Origin: an uncultured Pseudomonadota bacterium
Lineage (GTDB): Bacteria; Desulfobacterota_B; Binatia; UBA9968
Reading direction: 5' to 3'
Length of the DNA stretch: 5,710 nucleotides
Assembly: GCA_946478635.1 (NCBI GenBank)
Contig: CAMLCX010000346.1
Span: forward strand, 1 to 5,710
Position numbers and translations under genes: made by a program. Below, piece by piece: positions 4,934-5,710 of the stretch. Positions within the stretch are counted from its first letter, which is position 1. The number at the start of each line of letters is the position of its first letter. The notes beneath the pieces are model-generated. The model had not been told where the DNA came from. It searched no databases and saw nothing but the letters and a program-made list of their open reading frames with translations.

Positions 4934-5647
4934 GAACAACGACCCGTCACTCAGGAGCCGCCCATAGCCGGAGACAGGATTCTTCATGCCCATGGCACGC
5001 AGCGCTTCCCAGACCCACGCTTGCGTATTGGTCACCACCGGCTTGCCGCTTTCCTTCTCGATGCGGTCGATGACCGACACAACGCGCCATTTGTTGCACG
5101 GCATATACACACCGTCGACGTCCGGATGTTCACGCAGCAGGGAAGTGGCCAGCTCATAACCTGTTTCCGGCGGAAGATCCCAGATCACGTTGGCGTTCGG
5201 GCAACCCAGGCCGCGGAACGCCACCACCTCGATCCCATCGTGAGCGAGAAAACGCACCAGGCGCTCGTCCTGATCTTCCGGAAACGGCGTAGCCATGACA
5301 ACGCGCTTTAACCCCAGCGCGTGACATCCTCCGGTGACTGCCGTCAGGATCGTCGATGCGGGCACCGCCGTGATTTTTTTCACTGCCTCGAGAATCTGCC
5401 GATCGGAACCCGGCCCTTTGTAGGAGAGAAATAATTCTCCGGTAATCATGAGAAAATCCAGCGGCCGGCGCGCAAGATCTCGCACAAGTTCGGCGAACGC
5501 CTGCTCGGCCCGGCGGAACTCGTCGTCGGTATATTTTCCCACCGCGAGCGTCCGGCCTTCGATGCGGATTCCTTGGGGAAACACTTTGTATGCGTCCGCC
5601 AAGGTTTCCTCGTTAAAATTCGGCGAGATGATTCCGGTCAGCTTCAT
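4931..5647 (-). CDS. Asp/Glu racemase-superfamily protein, arylmalonate decarboxylase / maleate isomerase-like
   Basis: The 238-residue protein has the length and block order of the maleate cis-trans isomerase / arylmalonate decarboxylase branch of the Asp/Glu racemase fold. These are cofactor-free cytoplasmic enzymes that use one or two cysteines to move protons or remove CO2. The N-terminal half has LDFLMITGELFLSYKGPG (63-80), where two-cysteine members carry Cys-Thr; here there is Ile68-Thr69 and no cysteine. GGCHALGLKRVVMATPF (106-122) matches the 'AL..LG..R..V.TPY' block, with Phe in place of the usual Tyr. GVYMPCNKW (179-187) supplies the second active-site cysteine, Cys184. The C-terminal KPVVTNTQAWVWEALRAMG (202-220) and GYGRLL (227-232) are typical of the family. 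One catalytic cysteine suggests a decarboxylase-like rather than a racemase mechanism. A GAGGGA lies five bases before the ATG at 5647. The stop codon abuts the repeat block. Confidence 0.85.
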   Translation of the reverse strand: MKLTGIISPNFNEETLADAYKVFPQGIRIEGRTLAVGKYTDDEFRRAEQAFAELVRDLARRPLDFLMITGELFLSYKGPGSDRQILEAVKKITAVPASTILTAVTGGCHALGLKRVVMATPFPEDQDERLVRFLAHDGIEVVAFRGLGCPNANVIWDLPPETGYELATSLLREHPDVDGVYMPCNKWRVVSVIDRIEKESGKPVVTNTQAWVWEALRAMGMKNPVSGYGRLLSDGSLF

Positions 5648-5652
5648 TGCCG

Positions 5653-5658
5653 TCCCTC
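5653..5658 (-). promoter_or_regulatory. Shine-Dalgarno of the racemase-fold gene
   Basis: GAGGGA on the minus strand (plus-strand TCCCTC), five bases before the ATG at 5647. It is of reasonable strength, with slightly short spacing, and supports this start. Confidence 0.6.
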
Positions 5659-5710
5659 ATTGCATTTCAAGCGATGCGTGATGACATGCGCAATGATCTA
5701 TCGTTAGCAG

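Noticed and set aside
5657..5710. An open minus-strand frame entering from the right edge (LLTIDHCACHHASLEMQ then TGA), ending nine bases before the racemase-fold gene's ATG.
   Set aside because: Seventeen codons are too few to tell the end of an upstream gene from chance. It could be real if the frame continues beyond 5710.
1..5710. A search by eye for a CRISPR array, tRNA, rRNA, riboswitch, transposase, toxin-antitoxin pair or phage gene.
   Set aside because: No regular repeat-spacer array, cloverleaf, conserved RNA block or hallmark protein was seen; all long frames are explained by the six listed genes and their shadows.

Overview
The window carries five complete protein genes and one gene cut by the left edge. 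It looks like ordinary bacterial chromosome of moderately high GC. The gene families (SurE, a Tat-exported PhoD-type phosphatase, an ACMSD-like amidohydrolase, an Asp/Glu-racemase-fold enzyme and a CoA-pathway enoyl-CoA hydratase) fit a Gram-negative environmental bacterium, for example from soil or the wider Proteobacteria and related phyla. The sequence alone does not fix the taxon. No tRNA, rRNA, CRISPR array, transposase or phage gene was seen. Layout, left to right: (1) positions 3-332, + strand, the C-terminal part of an enoyl-CoA hydratase/isomerase-family protein; (2) a 133-bp convergent gap with a weak terminator candidate for each flanking gene; (3) positions 466-1200, - strand, surE (5'-/3'-nucleotidase); (4) a divergent control region at 1201-1307 containing two overlapping inverted repeats; (5) positions 1308-2225, + strand, a diacylglycerol-kinase-catalytic-domain lipid-kinase-like protein; (6) 25 bp further, in convergent orientation, positions 2251-3588, - strand, a secreted PhoD-like phosphatase; (7) positions 3609-4589, - strand, a metal-dependent amidohydrolase of the ACMSD type, 20 bp upstream of the phosphatase and probably cotranscribed with it; (8) a 341-bp gene-free stretch at 4590-4930, whose gene-5-proximal 170 bp is a patchwork of short direct and inverted repeats; (9) positions 4931-5647, - strand, an Asp/Glu-racemase superfamily protein resembling arylmalonate decarboxylase or maleate isomerase. 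How the genes work together: the amidohydrolase and the racemase-fold protein both belong to families that decarboxylate or isomerise small carboxylic acids. They lie in the same direction, so a small catabolic neighbourhood is a reasonable inference, but the repeat block between them argues against one simple operon. SurE and the lipid-kinase-like gene share a divergent promoter region. The most notable points are the repeat-rich, possibly mobile or REP-like spacer at about 4764-4933, the absent first catalytic cysteine in the racemase-fold protein, the altered GGDG signature of the lipid-kinase-like protein, and the uncertain start of the phosphatase gene. I found no convincing evidence of a new multi-gene system.
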